DNA from: Actinopolyspora erythraea
Lineage (GTDB): Bacteria > Actinomycetota > Actinomycetes > Mycobacteriales > Pseudonocardiaceae
DNA length: 64,000 nucleotides
Direction of reading: 5' to 3'
Assembly (NCBI RefSeq): GCF_002263515.1
Contig: NZ_CP022752.1
Span: 2,728,001 to 2,792,000, forward strand
Shown here in pieces: positions 54,094-63,309 of this stretch. Position 1 is the stretch's first letter. Each line of letters opens with the position of its first letter. A model generated the notes under the pieces. It had not been told where the DNA came from, made no database searches, and was given only the letters and a program-made list of their open reading frames with translations. Made by a program: the position numbers and the translations under genes.

Positions 54094-55311
54094 CTACCGG
54101 GCCGGTTCGACCGGCTCGTGATCACGCCGTTCGAGCAGTTTGCGGATCGGGCCGAGCGCGGTGTTCACCCCGACCAGCGCGGTGGCGAAGTCCCGGACTC
54201 GGCAGAGCGCCCTGCCACGGCGCAGCATCAGGCCGGCCAGCTGTCGTGAGTTGCGCTGCGCCGACTCGACCCGGGGGCGCTGGACGCGTTCGTAGTCCCG
54301 CAGCGCCTCGCCCACCGTGTTGCTGTCGGCCGCGGCGAGGCGCCGCGCCAGGGCCCCGGCGGACTCCATCGCCATGGCCGCGCCCACTCCGGCGGTGGGC
54401 AGGAAACCGGCCGCCGCGTCCCCGAGCAGGGCGACGCGTCCCGCGGTCCATTCCCCGCACCGCACATCGGACAGGCTCCAGTAGTGGTTCTCCGGGCTGG
54501 TGGCCAGCCCGGTGAGGGCACGGGAGCAACGGGCGTCGACGGTGCGCAGTCGGTCGCGAACCAGCTCGGCGAACGCGGCCGGTCCCCGCCGCGTGTCCGC
54601 ACGGGGGCCACCGACGAACACGCCGAGCCTTCCCGGCACGGGGTAGAGCCCCACGAAGCATCCCGGTCCCCAGACCTCCTGGTAGAGGTCGGGGTGACCG
54701 TCGGACTCGGTCCAGGTCACCCAGCCACCCCAGGCGGTGTCGTAGGTGTGCACCCGTTCGGCGCCGAGCACCAGTTCCCTGGTGGCCGAGTGCGTCCCGT
54801 CGGCGGCGATCACGGCGTCGAACTCCGCCTCGAACTCGGTCCCGTCCTCGGTCAGACCGACCCGAACGGTCCGTCCGCTGTGGTCGATCCGCGTCGGGGA
54901 GGTTCGCCAGGCGACCGGGATGCCGTCGGTGGCCAGCAGTTCGAGCAGCTCGCCGCGCTCGATGCCCCGGTAGTGGCCGAACTCCCCCAACGCGGTGGCC
55001 ACCGAGTAGTCGTGGAGCCTCGCGCCGGTCGAGGAGCACAGCCGGTACTCGCGCACGGCCACGCTCCGTTCCAGATAGCTGCGTTCCAGGCCGAGTTCGC
55101 GGATCACGGGGTCGACGAAGGGCATCAATCCGAGCATGTAGCCGGACTCGTGGCGCTGTTCCGCCCGCTCGACGAGCACGGGGTGCAGTCCCCGGTCGCG
55201 CAACGACCGGGCCAGTGTCACTCCGGCCACCCCGGCACCGACGATCAGGGTTCGCGGTTCGTGCTCGCCGACGGCGGCGAGCTGTTCGGCTACTGCTGTG
55301 GGGACGAACAT
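54094..55311 (-). CDS. FAD-dependent aromatic-type monooxygenase
   Basis: A 405-residue class A flavin monooxygenase. The FAD site is LIVGAGVAGVTLARSLRDRG near residue 22, VIAADGTHSATRE is the DG motif, and LLGDAAAGFLPTAGVGA is the GD motif. GGAGGT lies 8 bases before the ATG at 55311. It is divergent from a TetR gene across two matching palindromes, so it is probably induced by its substrate through that regulator. Related enzymes hydroxylate aromatic compounds or inactivate antibiotics. Confidence 0.88.
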   Translation of the reverse strand: MFVPTAVAEQLAAVGEHEPRTLIVGAGVAGVTLARSLRDRGLHPVLVERAEQRHESGYMLGLMPFVDPVIRELGLERSYLERSVAVREYRLCSSTGARLHDYSVATALGEFGHYRGIERGELLELLATDGIPVAWRTSPTRIDHSGRTVRVGLTEDGTEFEAEFDAVIAADGTHSATRELVLGAERVHTYDTAWGGWVTWTESDGHPDLYQEVWGPGCFVGLYPVPGRLGVFVGGPRADTRRGPAAFAELVRDRLRTVDARCSRALTGLATSPENHYWSLSDVRCGEWTAGRVALLGDAAAGFLPTAGVGAAMAMESAGALARRLAAADSNTVGEALRDYERVQRPRVESAQRNSRQLAGLMLRRGRALCRVRDFATALVGVNTALGPIRKLLERRDHEPVEPAR

Positions 55312-55335
55312 CGGTGTTGACCTCCGCACTTCGTT

Positions 55336-55386
55336 TGGACCACCTGGTCCACAACAACGGTAGCAGCGCTTGGACCGGCTGGTCCA
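55336..55386. promoter_or_regulatory. two TetR-type operators
   Basis: TGGACCACCTGGTCCA (55336-55351) and TGGACCGGCTGGTCCA (55371-55386) share TGGACC-N4-GGTCCA, spaced 35 bp. They lie between the divergent monooxygenase and TetR genes, where they can shut both promoters. Confidence 0.8.
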
Positions 55387-55404
55387 ATGCCTTAGGGTGA
55401 GCGC

Positions 55405-56040
55405 ATGGCACTACACGATCCGTCCTCCGAGCGGCGCGAGCGGGTGCTGGAGACGGCCACCCGCGAGTTCGCCCGCCGTGGGTACGAGCACGCCTCGCTG
55501 AACTCGATCATCCGGGCGTGCGGGATGAGCAAGAGCTCCTTCTACCACTTCTTCGACTCGAAGGCGGCGCTGTTCGAGACGGTGGTGACCGAGGCGATGC
55601 GGCTGCTGGGGCGGGAGATCGACGTGCCGGCCCCCCGGGAGCTGGCCGGTCCTCACTTCTGGGAACACGTCACCCGGCTCGTCACCGAGCTGCTGGAGCT
55701 GGCGGGCCGGGGAAGCTGGTTCGCCGAAGCGGGGAAACTGTTCTACTCGGCCGATTCCCCCGTCGAGCACAGTCCGGCGCTGCGCGGCGCGATCTCGTCC
55801 GTGCGGGACTGGCTCGACGAGGCGCTTGAGGTCGGACGGGAGTGCGGCGCGGTGCGGGACGACCTGCCGAGCTCGCTGCAGGCCTCGCTCGTGTTCGCGG
55901 CGCTGCGGTGTCTGGACGACTGGTCCCTGCACCACCTGCACGAGTACTCGGAACGGGAGCGCGAGCGGATCGCGCGGGCACAGCTGGAAACGCTGTACCG
56001 GATGCTGGCCCGCGAGCCCGGCACGGCCGGAAACCGGTGA
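55405..56040 (+). CDS. TetR-family regulator
   Basis: A 211-residue TetR protein. The helix-turn-helix is ASLNSIIRACGMSKSSFYHF at residues 34-53, followed by a helical ligand-binding domain. A TAGGGT -10 at 55393-55398 is 6 bases before the ATG, so the mRNA is probably leaderless. It should bind the two TGGACC palindromes in front of it and control the divergent monooxygenase as well as itself. The ligand is unknown. Confidence 0.9.
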   Translation: MALHDPSSERRERVLETATREFARRGYEHASLNSIIRACGMSKSSFYHFFDSKAALFETVVTEAMRLLGREIDVPAPRELAGPHFWEHVTRLVTELLELAGRGSWFAEAGKLFYSADSPVEHSPALRGAISSVRDWLDEALEVGRECGAVRDDLPSSLQASLVFAALRCLDDWSLHHLHEYSERERERIARAQLETLYRMLAREPGTAGNR

Positions 56041-56140
56041 CACGTGGCCGACCGCAGCCGTGCACGAGGCGCGTCTCCGACATTCGGTAACCGGGAACGC
56101 GGCCAGGCGAAGCACGTTCGAGTCCCGACGACGAACGCGC

Positions 56141-56177
56141 CCGCGCCCCGCCGGACACCCTGGTCGGCGGGGCGCGG
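56141..56177. terminator. bidirectional terminator hairpin
   Basis: CCGCGCCCCGCC (56141-56152) pairs perfectly with GGCGGGGCGCGG (56166-56177) across a 13-base loop, between the convergent tetR and fprB genes. Confidence 0.7.
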
Positions 56178-56195
56178 TAATGGTCGTCGCGGTCG

Positions 56196-57794
56196 TCAGC
56201 CGAGCCGGGCGGCTCCGCCGGACAACTTCGCGCGCAGTCGCGACACCGGCCCGTCCACCCCGGACCTCCGGGCGCTCGGCTCGGGCAGCCGCCCGGCCAC
56301 GGCGTCGTCGAGCAGCGTGCCGACCGTCTCCTTGGCGCAGGCGCGGTTCGCGCCGATCCCGCCGGAAGGACCGCGCTTGATCCATCCCACCACGTAGGTT
56401 CCCGGCCGGTCGCTGACCCGACCACCGGAGTTCGGCACGGTCGCGGTCCGTTCGTCGAACGGCAGTCCGGGCAGCGGCACGCCGCGGTAGCCGACCGCTT
56501 TGACCACCAGACCGGTGGGGATCTCGATGTCCTGGTCCCCGGCGCCGACGCGGATTCCGCGTACCTCGGTCTCGCCCACCAGCTCCACCGGGGCGGAGTG
56601 GAACCGGAGCACGATACGCTTCCGGCCGCTCGTTCCGGTGCCACCGGCGGGAGCGGACCAGTCGACGGAGTCGCGGTCGAGCTCCCGCAGCAACCCCGCC
56701 TTGTCGTCGCTGTCGGCGGTGTCGATGGTCGGCGCGATGCGCGGGTCGTGCGTGTCCACCACGAGCTCGATGTCGTCGCGCTGCACGAGTTCGAGCAGCT
56801 CCGGCCTGGTGTAGGCGGCGTGCTCGGGACCTCTGCGTCCCAGCAGCACCACCTCGCGGACCCTGCTGGAGCGCAGCTGCCGCAGGGCCCGCGGCGAGAT
56901 CGGGGTCTCGGCGAGCCGGTCGGGATCGGTGGTCAGCACTCGGGCCACGTCCAGCGCGACGTTGCCGTTGCCCACCACGACCACTCGCTCGGCCGAGAGG
57001 TCGACGGCGTCGGTGACTGCGTCGGGGTGCCCGTTGTACCAGGACACCACCGAGGTGGCGCTGACGCTGCCCGTCAGGTCCTCGCCCGCCACGCCGAGTT
57101 CCCGCGCGGAGGAGGCGCCGACCGCGTAGATCACCGCGTCGTGGCGGGAGGCCAGCTCCTCGACGGAGACGTCCCTGCCGACCTCGACCCCGAGCCTCAT
57201 CCGGAGCCGGGGGTGGGTGTGGAACCGGGCGAACGTCTCGCCGATCCGCCTCGTCGACGGGTGGTCGGGAGCGACCCCGTAGCGCACGAGACCTCCCGCC
57301 ACGGGAAGCCGGTCCAGCAGGGTGACCCGGGAGTTGGTGTGCAGCAGCAGGTCCTCGACGGCGTACATCCCCGCCGGACCGGTGCCGACCACCGCGACGT
57401 CCAGCGGCGCGAAGTCACTGGGGATGACGCGGTCGAACACCGGCGGTGACCAGGAGTGGAAAATCGGCGAGGACTTCGACGGGGACTCGGTGGTCTCCGT
57501 GTTCGAGGCCGTCTCCGCCTCCGGGTCGGCATCGGTGCCGCGCTTGGCGTAGTACTCGGCGTTGATGTCGGCGTACGCCTTGAGGGAGCCGGTGAGCCGG
57601 TCGACCGGGAACACCGCGTCCACCGGGCACGCGTCGGCGCAGGCACCGCAGTCGATGCAGGTGCTCGGGTCGACGTAGAGCATCTCGGTGGAGCCGAAGT
57701 CCGGCTCGTCCGGTGTGGGGTGGATGCAGTTGACCGGGCACGCCGCGATGCAGGAGGCGTCCGTGCAGCAGGTCTGGGTGATCGCGTAGGCCAT
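56196..57794 (-). CDS. fprB: ferredoxin/ferredoxin-NADP reductase fusion
   Basis: A 532-residue protein like mycobacterial FprB. Residues 1-65 are a bacterial ferredoxin (CCTDASCIAACPVNC, then CIDCGACADACPVDAV). After a linker of about 45 residues the FAD/NADP reductase begins with AVVGTGPAGMYAVEDLLLH and continues with VVVGNGNVALDVARVL, ending in VVGWIKRGPSGGIGANRACA. It passes electrons from NADPH to an iron-sulfur centre. It starts 3 bp after the stop of a diiron oxygenase gene, its likely electron acceptor. Confidence 0.93.
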   Translation of the reverse strand: MAYAITQTCCTDASCIAACPVNCIHPTPDEPDFGSTEMLYVDPSTCIDCGACADACPVDAVFPVDRLTGSLKAYADINAEYYAKRGTDADPEAETASNTETTESPSKSSPIFHSWSPPVFDRVIPSDFAPLDVAVVGTGPAGMYAVEDLLLHTNSRVTLLDRLPVAGGLVRYGVAPDHPSTRRIGETFARFHTHPRLRMRLGVEVGRDVSVEELASRHDAVIYAVGASSARELGVAGEDLTGSVSATSVVSWYNGHPDAVTDAVDLSAERVVVVGNGNVALDVARVLTTDPDRLAETPISPRALRQLRSSRVREVVLLGRRGPEHAAYTRPELLELVQRDDIELVVDTHDPRIAPTIDTADSDDKAGLLRELDRDSVDWSAPAGGTGTSGRKRIVLRFHSAPVELVGETEVRGIRVGAGDQDIEIPTGLVVKAVGYRGVPLPGLPFDERTATVPNSGGRVSDRPGTYVVGWIKRGPSGGIGANRACAKETVGTLLDDAVAGRLPEPSARRSGVDGPVSRLRAKLSGGAARLG

Positions 57795-57797
57795 GTA

Positions 57798-58715
57798 TCA
57801 GATCAGATTCGCTCGCTTGTAGAACCAGGTGGCGGGCTTGGTGAGCAGTCCGGCCGAGTCGAGGAACTCCATCAGTCCGGCGCAGCTGGAGCGCACCAGG
57901 GACTTGTAGTGCTGGTTCGCCTTGGCCTCGCGGACGGCTCGGTCCACGTCCAGTCCCGCGTTCTCGTAGACCTTCTTGTTCACCATGCTGGTGACGATGA
58001 AGTACGAGGCGGCGGCGACCACCACGGATTGGATCTGCCTGCGCACCGGGCCCACCCCGCGGAGACGCTCCTTGGTCTCCTGCCGGGCGAACTTCATGTG
58101 CCGCGACTCCTCGACCACGTGGATGTTGTTGATGGTGCGGACGAAGGGGGCGACCCGTTCGTCGCGCATCCAGTCCCGTTGCATCACGTCGAGGACCTCC
58201 TCCGCGACCAGGATCGCGGCGTAGGCGGCCTCGCCGAAGGCGAGCGTCTTGAACGCCCGGCCGAGCTCGAGCACGGGGCGGGGCGGCCGGTAGGCGGGTG
58301 CGCGCAGTTTCGCGGCGCCCCGGCCGAACATGATGGAGTGTCGGCACTCATCGGCGATCTCGGTCAGCGCCCACTGGAAAGCGGGGTCGGCCGGATCCTT
58401 GGCGTAGAAGTCCCGCAGCACCATCTGCTGCAGGATCATCTCGAACCAGATGCCGGTGCTGGCCACGCAGGCGGCTTCCTGCCTGGTGAGCTCGCGTTGC
58501 TGCTCCGGGGTCATCTCGGACCAGTAGGCGGTGCCGTAGAGCGTGCTCCACTCCGGACTCGCACCGTGGTAGTCGGTGTCGAGCGGCGTTTCCCAGTCGA
58601 CCTCCTGGACCGGGTCGTAGGACAGCGTCTCCGAGGAGTCCAGCAACCTGCGGGCCACCTCCTCGCGGTCGGGCGTCGCAGCGGTCGCGTCGGATCCGGT
58701 GATACTGCTGGTCAT
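57798..58715 (-). CDS. AurF-like diiron oxygenase
   Basis: A 305-residue helical protein with paired diiron motifs TEIADECRHSIMF and IHVVEESRHMKFARQETKER, as in the p-aminobenzoate N-oxygenase (AurF) family. The ATG at 58715 has GGGAG upstream; a GTG two codons earlier is possible. It is translated just before fprB, the same arrangement as in mycobacteria, so the reductase probably supplies its electrons. The substrate is not known. Confidence 0.85.
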   Translation of the reverse strand: MTSSITGSDATAATPDREEVARRLLDSSETLSYDPVQEVDWETPLDTDYHGASPEWSTLYGTAYWSEMTPEQQRELTRQEAACVASTGIWFEMILQQMVLRDFYAKDPADPAFQWALTEIADECRHSIMFGRGAAKLRAPAYRPPRPVLELGRAFKTLAFGEAAYAAILVAEEVLDVMQRDWMRDERVAPFVRTINNIHVVEESRHMKFARQETKERLRGVGPVRRQIQSVVVAAASYFIVTSMVNKKVYENAGLDVDRAVREAKANQHYKSLVRSSCAGLMEFLDSAGLLTKPATWFYKRANLI

Positions 58716-59050
58716 GGGCACTCCCTACCGAAATGACGACGATATTTCGGTGCCGCCGAAATAGTGTTACTGAAGGTAACAGCTACTCGTGCGTAACCGC
58801 GAGAGTGCGACATACGCTACATGTGTGACTTACATCACTACAAGCCCTGTGGTGTGGTCGTCACCGCGTGATCCGCCCCGCGCCGGAGGGCGCGGCGGGA
58901 CGACCGTCGTCGGGCTCGGCTTCGGTGCGCGGGCCTCGTCCCGTCGGCGGGAGCGCGGGCCGGTCCGAGCGGGCACGAAGTTTCCGGACAGCACCCGATG
59001 GGTGCAGAGTGGGGAACGAGCCTGACACCACGCGGAAACGAGCGGGACCG

Positions 59051-59797
59051 ATGAGCGAACACGAGGAGATCCGGGCCGAGGACTCCGATAAGCGCGTGCG
59101 CACCATGCTGGCGGGGCGGGTGGTGGCCGACACCCGGCGACCGGTTCTCGTCTGGGAGCACCCCCACTACCCCACCTACTACGTTCCGCGCGAGGACGTG
59201 CGAGCCGGGCTGACCGACACCGGCGAGGTGCGGCGGTCGCGGCGGCTCGGCGAGGGCACGATCTACGACGTCGTCACCGACTCGGCGACGGCACCGGCCG
59301 CCGCGATCGGCTACCGGAACTGCCCGCTGCCCCGACTGCGCGACCTGGTCCGGATCGACTGGAACTCGATGGACGAGTGGTTCGAGGAGGACGAGCCGGT
59401 CTACGTCCACCCCCGCGACCCTTACACGCGGGTGGACGTCCTGGAGAGCTCGCGGCACGTGGAGATCCGGCTCGACGGCGTCACCCTCGCCGACTCGCAC
59501 CACCCGCGAATCCTGTTCGAGACCGGCCTGCCGCCCCGGTACTACCTGCCGCTGCCCGACGTGCGGATGGACCTGCTGCGGCCCAGCGACCACGAGACCC
59601 ACTGCCCGTACAAGGGGACCGCGAGCTACTGGCACGTGCACACCGGCGAGGCCGAGCACCCCGACACCGTGTGGACCTACCGCACCCCGCTGCCGGAGAG
59701 CCACAAGATCGCCGGACTGGCGTGCTTCTACGACGAACGCGTGGACGTCCTCCTGGACGGCGAGCTCCAGCGGCGGCCCGAGACTCCGTTCTCCTGA
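59051..59797 (+). CDS. double DUF427 protein
   Basis: A 248-residue protein made of two DUF427 units. Each has the pattern of an HPxxYYxPxxDV-like strand (HPHYPTYYVPREDVRAGL; GLPPRYYLPLPDVRMDLL), and CPYKGTASYWHVHTG follows in the second, where Cys, Lys and His cluster. DUF427 proteins are small beta-rich enzymes without a settled function. The ATG at 59051 starts the homology. Confidence 0.85.
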   Translation: MSEHEEIRAEDSDKRVRTMLAGRVVADTRRPVLVWEHPHYPTYYVPREDVRAGLTDTGEVRRSRRLGEGTIYDVVTDSATAPAAAIGYRNCPLPRLRDLVRIDWNSMDEWFEEDEPVYVHPRDPYTRVDVLESSRHVEIRLDGVTLADSHHPRILFETGLPPRYYLPLPDVRMDLLRPSDHETHCPYKGTASYWHVHTGEAEHPDTVWTYRTPLPESHKIAGLACFYDERVDVLLDGELQRRPETPFS

Positions 59798-59928
59798 CGG
59801 ACCTCCCACCACAGTGGCCGGGAACGGTCGGGGACGTGCGGCCGCGCCACTCACGGGGCTTGGAAAGCGGGACGGGTTTGCCCGACACGACCGAGCACAT
59901 CCGGCCGGATCCGTGGTGTGATCGGGTT

Positions 59929-60096
59929 ATGCGACGAGGACGCAACGGGCACCCCTGCGAACCGGACACCTCGCGGATCGGGCTGTGGCGCTGCGAGGAG
60001 TGCGGGCAGCAGTGGGAGATCCACGGTGTCGCCGACAACCCCCGCGTCCGCAAGGTCAGCCGGATCGGGTGGTTCTTCGCCAAGCTCTTCGGTTGA
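59929..60096 (+). CDS. 55-residue zinc-ribbon-like protein
   Basis: A short basic protein with CEECG and an earlier Cys in HPCEP, suggesting a small metal-binding knuckle. It ends with a hydrophobic WFFAKLFG tail. No strong ribosome site is seen. I do not recognise the family. Confidence 0.5.
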   Translation: MRRGRNGHPCEPDTSRIGLWRCEECGQQWEIHGVADNPRVRKVSRIGWFFAKLFG

Positions 60097-60229
60097 ACGG
60101 TGCCGATTTGAACGGTGCCGGACGCCGCTCAACCGACGAGCCGTGCGGGCTCGGCACGTGGTGTGCGGGAACCACCGCCGTGGCGACGACTCCCGGCGCC
60201 GCGAAGGGCCGGACGCGCTGCCGTGCGGT

Positions 60230-61762
60230 TCATCGCCCCAGTTCGTCGAGCCGAGCCAGCATCCGGCGTGCCTGCTCGGCGTGGAGCTGGGACTCCTCGG
60301 TGGTGGCGGCGGCCAGCACCTGCCGCAGCAGTTCCCTGGCCGCGTTCGTCTCACCGGTGTTCGACAGCAACGTCGCGAGCTGAACACGAACCTCCAGGAT
60401 GCGTTCCAGCTCGCTCGGCAGCAGGCGCAGGTATTCGTTGAGCAGTGAGCGGAGTTCGCGGGCCGCCCGCTGGTCCTCGCCGAGCTCCATGCGGCAGGTG
60501 GCGGCCATGAACCGGCATTCCAGCACGGACGCGATCGGGACGCCCGAGTCGTCGTCGAACTCCGCGAGCAGCGTGGTGTACTCCTCCAGCGCCGCCCGGT
60601 AGTCGCCGCCGAGGAAGTGGAAGGTCGCGAGGTTGCGCCTGATCTTCGTTCTGCGCTCCGGGGTGAGCTGTCGCCGCAACGAGCGGTCCAGCAGCAACGA
60701 GCGCAGCAGTTCCGCCGCCTGCGTGAACCGTGCCTCGTCGACCAGTTCGTTGGCCCGCTGCTGCTCCGAGCGGATGCGCTCCTCGGCCGCCCGTGGGTCG
60801 GCGACCGGAACCTCACCGGGAGTCTCGGTGGACTCGGGCCGACGTCGCGAGGATCGCGGGGCGTGCGGGTGCCGGTAGGGAGCTGTCGGGTCACCGCTGT
60901 CGATGACGGAGGCGGAGTCCTCCGGCGCGGGCAGGTACGGCAGCAGCCGCCGGTAGACCTCCCGCGCGTCCTCGGGGCGCTGCTGCGGGTTCTTGGCCAG
61001 CAGATCGAGCACGAGCCGTTCCAGCTCCGCCGGAACCGCGACGCCGCACTCCCGCAACGGGGTCGGTGGCACGCTCATGTGCTTGTGGACGATCGCGGGC
61101 GCACCGGGAGCGTCGAACACCCGTTCGCCGCTGAGCAGCTCGTGCAGCACGCATCCCAGGGAGTACAGGTCACCGGCCGGGGTGGCGGTGTTGTGCATGG
61201 CCTGTTCCGGTGCCATGTAGGCGGGGGTACCCATACTGTCGCCCGCACGGGTGAGCTTGGTGTGCCCGCCTTCCAGTACGGCCGCGATGCCGAAGTCGAG
61301 CACTTTGACCGTGCCGCTATCGGCGATCATCACATTGCTCGGTTTGAGATCGCGGTGGATCAGCGAGGCCTCGTGAGCCGAGGTCAGCACGGCGGCGATC
61401 TGCGCGGCGACCGACACCGCCCAGGACACCGACAGCGGCGCGTGCTCGGCGATGATGTCGGCGAGATCGGTGCCGGAGATCCGCTGCATGACCAGGAACA
61501 GCTCGTCACCCTCGGTGCCGACGTCGTGCACCGCCGGAACGCCGGGGTGTTCGACCTTGGCGGTGAGCTGGGCCTCGCGCACGAACCGCTTGGTCAACAG
61601 CTGCGGGTCGTCGGCTTCGGCCAGCTTGGCCGAAGGCAGCAGTTTCACCGCGATCCGCCGGTCCAGCCGCTGGTCGTAGCCGGACCAGACCTCGCCCATC
61701 GATCCCCGCCCGATCGGCGAGGTCAACTCGTAGCGCCGCGCGATCACCCGGTTGCCGCTCAC
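60230..61762 (-). CDS. soluble Ser/Thr protein kinase with TPR-like tail
   Basis: A 510-residue Hanks-type kinase. Gly loop GRGSMGEV (18-25), Lys40 in IAVKLLP, HRDLKPSN (136-143), Asp157 of DFG and GTPAYMAPEQ are all intact. No membrane segment is present. After a Pro/Arg linker the last 190 residues are helical repeats (RNLATFHFLGGDYRAALEEY) like TPR. The GTG at 61762 follows GAGGAGGA; a longer frame upstream is rejected. Kinases with such a tail recall PknG-like signalling but lack its rubredoxin part. Confidence 0.88.
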   Translation of the reverse strand: MSGNRVIARRYELTSPIGRGSMGEVWSGYDQRLDRRIAVKLLPSAKLAEADDPQLLTKRFVREAQLTAKVEHPGVPAVHDVGTEGDELFLVMQRISGTDLADIIAEHAPLSVSWAVSVAAQIAAVLTSAHEASLIHRDLKPSNVMIADSGTVKVLDFGIAAVLEGGHTKLTRAGDSMGTPAYMAPEQAMHNTATPAGDLYSLGCVLHELLSGERVFDAPGAPAIVHKHMSVPPTPLRECGVAVPAELERLVLDLLAKNPQQRPEDAREVYRRLLPYLPAPEDSASVIDSGDPTAPYRHPHAPRSSRRRPESTETPGEVPVADPRAAEERIRSEQQRANELVDEARFTQAAELLRSLLLDRSLRRQLTPERRTKIRRNLATFHFLGGDYRAALEEYTTLLAEFDDDSGVPIASVLECRFMAATCRMELGEDQRAARELRSLLNEYLRLLPSELERILEVRVQLATLLSNTGETNAARELLRQVLAAATTEESQLHAEQARRMLARLDELGR

Positions 61763-62677
61763 CGGCTCCTCCTCGTCACTTTCCACCGTCACGCCGCACC
61801 CGAGCACCACTCCGGCGGACGAGCCCGAGCCACCCGGAACCGCGTGTCCCGTCCGATGCGTCCGGTGCGCGCCGACCGCCACCGCCGCGAGGGCCGGCGA
61901 GAGGTTCCGCCGAATGACCGCCCGAAACCGGGACGACAGCGTCCCACTACCAACGCACGGACAGAAGATCATCCGTATCACCCCGGAGAACAGCGGTCAA
62001 AACAACGGTCAAAACAGCGGCCAAGGCGCTGTGTCGTCCGCTGCGACTCGTCTGTCGGACCTCGCGGTTTCCGCTGGGTGCCGCGCTCGCGCTGACTCGT
62101 CGCTGCCCCGAGCCTCGGAGGTTTTCCGTCGAAGTCGCACCGCACCGGCTCCCCGGGGGTCCAGAGACCTCCCAGACATCGGGGTTGTTGCCGGCCTCGG
62201 ACCGCGACCCCGACAACCTCCCCCAGCCCCGGAACCAGGCCGCCGTCCGTCTTTGCTCGTGAGCCGGAGGCGATGCCGGGGCTCGGGAACCGCGTGGACC
62301 CGTAAGGCTGCGAGCCCCCTCGATCTCGGGTAAGGCGTGAAACGGACACAGTTCTCCCGGGGTCGAGGGGGAGGTGAAGGTCTCGGTCTACCGGAGTTGT
62401 GACTTCGGAGCTTCACCCCGCGAGCCGGATTGAGGGCTCGCCGAGCCGGGGGTTACGCACAGTGCCGGGATGATGGCCGGGCTACACGAGCATGAGCGCC
62501 AGGGCTTACCAAGGACACGGCCGGGTTCGCCTAGATCGTGCGTTGCCTGACGCGCGAGCTACACGCCCTCTGACGGCGGCCCGCACGGCTGTGAACCGTG
62601 GCCAGGACTTACAGCCCTACCCACGCGCTGCCTGGGGTGCGCGTGGAGGGAAGCGTATTCCGTGCTACGCTCAGCAC
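61763..62677. other. 900-bp region upstream of the kinase, no accepted gene
   Basis: Contains the kinase promoter. Frames are open on both strands through GC bias but carry no family-like sequence. The right end leads into a candidate small RNA. Confidence 0.45.
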
Positions 62678-62750
62678 TGCTATTTTGTCTTCTTGGCGGA
62701 ATCAAGATAGCACGAGTCCCCTGGTCACGATCAGGGGACTCTTCTTTGTT
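62678..62750 (+). ncRNA. candidate small RNA with two hairpins
   Basis: A TACGCT -10 (62666-62671) is followed at about 62678 by a 5' hairpin: GCTATTTTG (62679-62687) pairs with CAAGATAGC (62703-62711), one G-U, with a 15-base loop. A terminator hairpin and T-run follow directly. The predicted RNA is about 70 nt. The -35 is weak. It could also be the tail of a longer transcript. Confidence 0.4.
62714..62750 (+). terminator. rho-independent terminator
   Basis: GAGTCCCCTG (62714-62723) pairs with CAGGGGACTC (62732-62741) across an 8-base loop, followed by TTCTTTGTT. The T-run is on the plus strand, so it ends rightward transcription, opposite to the DUF397 genes. Confidence 0.75.
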
Positions 62751-62761
62751 CGTGACCGATC

Positions 62762-62920
62762 GTGCACGCGATAGAAGCACCCCCGGAACGGATCCGAGGG
62801 TGCGAAACAGTTCAGCTGTCGATCAGTCGAACCGGCTGGTCTTCACGGCGTCGAGGAAGGCCGACCACTGCGAGCCGGTAGCGGTGAAGAAACCAGCCTC
62901 GCGGTCCTTGCTGTCGCGAA
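62762..62920. repeat. direct repeat copy 1 (DUF397 3' end plus terminator)
   Basis: About 160 bp nearly identical to 63307-63466, covering a terminator hairpin and the 3' half of a DUF397 gene. Differences are mostly around 62804-62815. Confidence 0.85.
62777..62803 (-). terminator. terminator of DUF397 gene copy 1
   Basis: GCACCC (62777-62782) pairs with GGGTGC (62798-62803), with further pairing inside. On the minus strand it is followed by TTCTATCG. Confidence 0.6.
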
Positions 62921-63017
62921 CGCCTACGTTGTCTGAAGTCACCGCGACCTCAACGCAGTTGTCCGCGCCCTGCGAGCGGCTGGACTTCCGCCAGGTCACG
63001 CCGGTCAGATCAGCCAT
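62823..63017 (-). CDS. DUF397 protein, copy 1
   Basis: A 64-residue DUF397 protein (VTWRKSSRSQGADNCVEVAV; VRDSKDREAG; WSAFLDAVKTSRFD). DUF397 proteins are small partners encoded beside XRE-DUF5753 regulators in actinomycetes. Here the upstream regulator gene is only a remnant, so this copy is probably orphaned. The last 30 residues are nearly identical to copy 2. Confidence 0.85.
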   Translation of the reverse strand: MADLTGVTWRKSSRSQGADNCVEVAVTSDNVGVRDSKDREAGFFTATGSQWSAFLDAVKTSRFD

Positions 63018-63023
63018 GTTTAC

Positions 63024-63309
63024 CTACTCCGTGGTCTGGTGTCGCAGCTCCTTGATTCGACGGTCAAGCATCGTCGCGGTCTCGCGCTCGGACGCCGCCG
63101 CCGCGCGCAGCCTATCGAATCGACCGCTTGTCGGCGACAGTTTCCATCCGCTGCCGAGCACGACGTACTCGCCGGTCGTGAACGGGATTACCCGCGGAAC
63201 GACGTTGTAGCGCTTGGTCATCTCGCGCGGGTGTTGAAGCTGATCACGAACACCTGGTGGTCGCCGATCTGTCGATGTAGCGCGGCTTCGCTGTTCGCTA
63301 CCGACTGTG
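63024..63309 (-). pseudogene. XRE-DUF5753 regulator remnant
   Basis: Only the C-terminal part of a DUF5753 protein remains. ANSEAALHRQIGDHQVF is in one frame and DQLQHPREMTKRYNVVPRVI in another, then SGRFDRLRAAAASERETA to the stop at 63024. The missing HTH half and the shift mark it as broken. Its 5' edge coincides with the start of the duplicated terminator at 63307, which suggests the duplication cut it. Confidence 0.65.

Noticed and set aside
62475..62640. possible tRNA-like or attachment sequence before the small RNA
   Set aside because: No acceptor stem, T-loop consensus or integrase nearby could be found.
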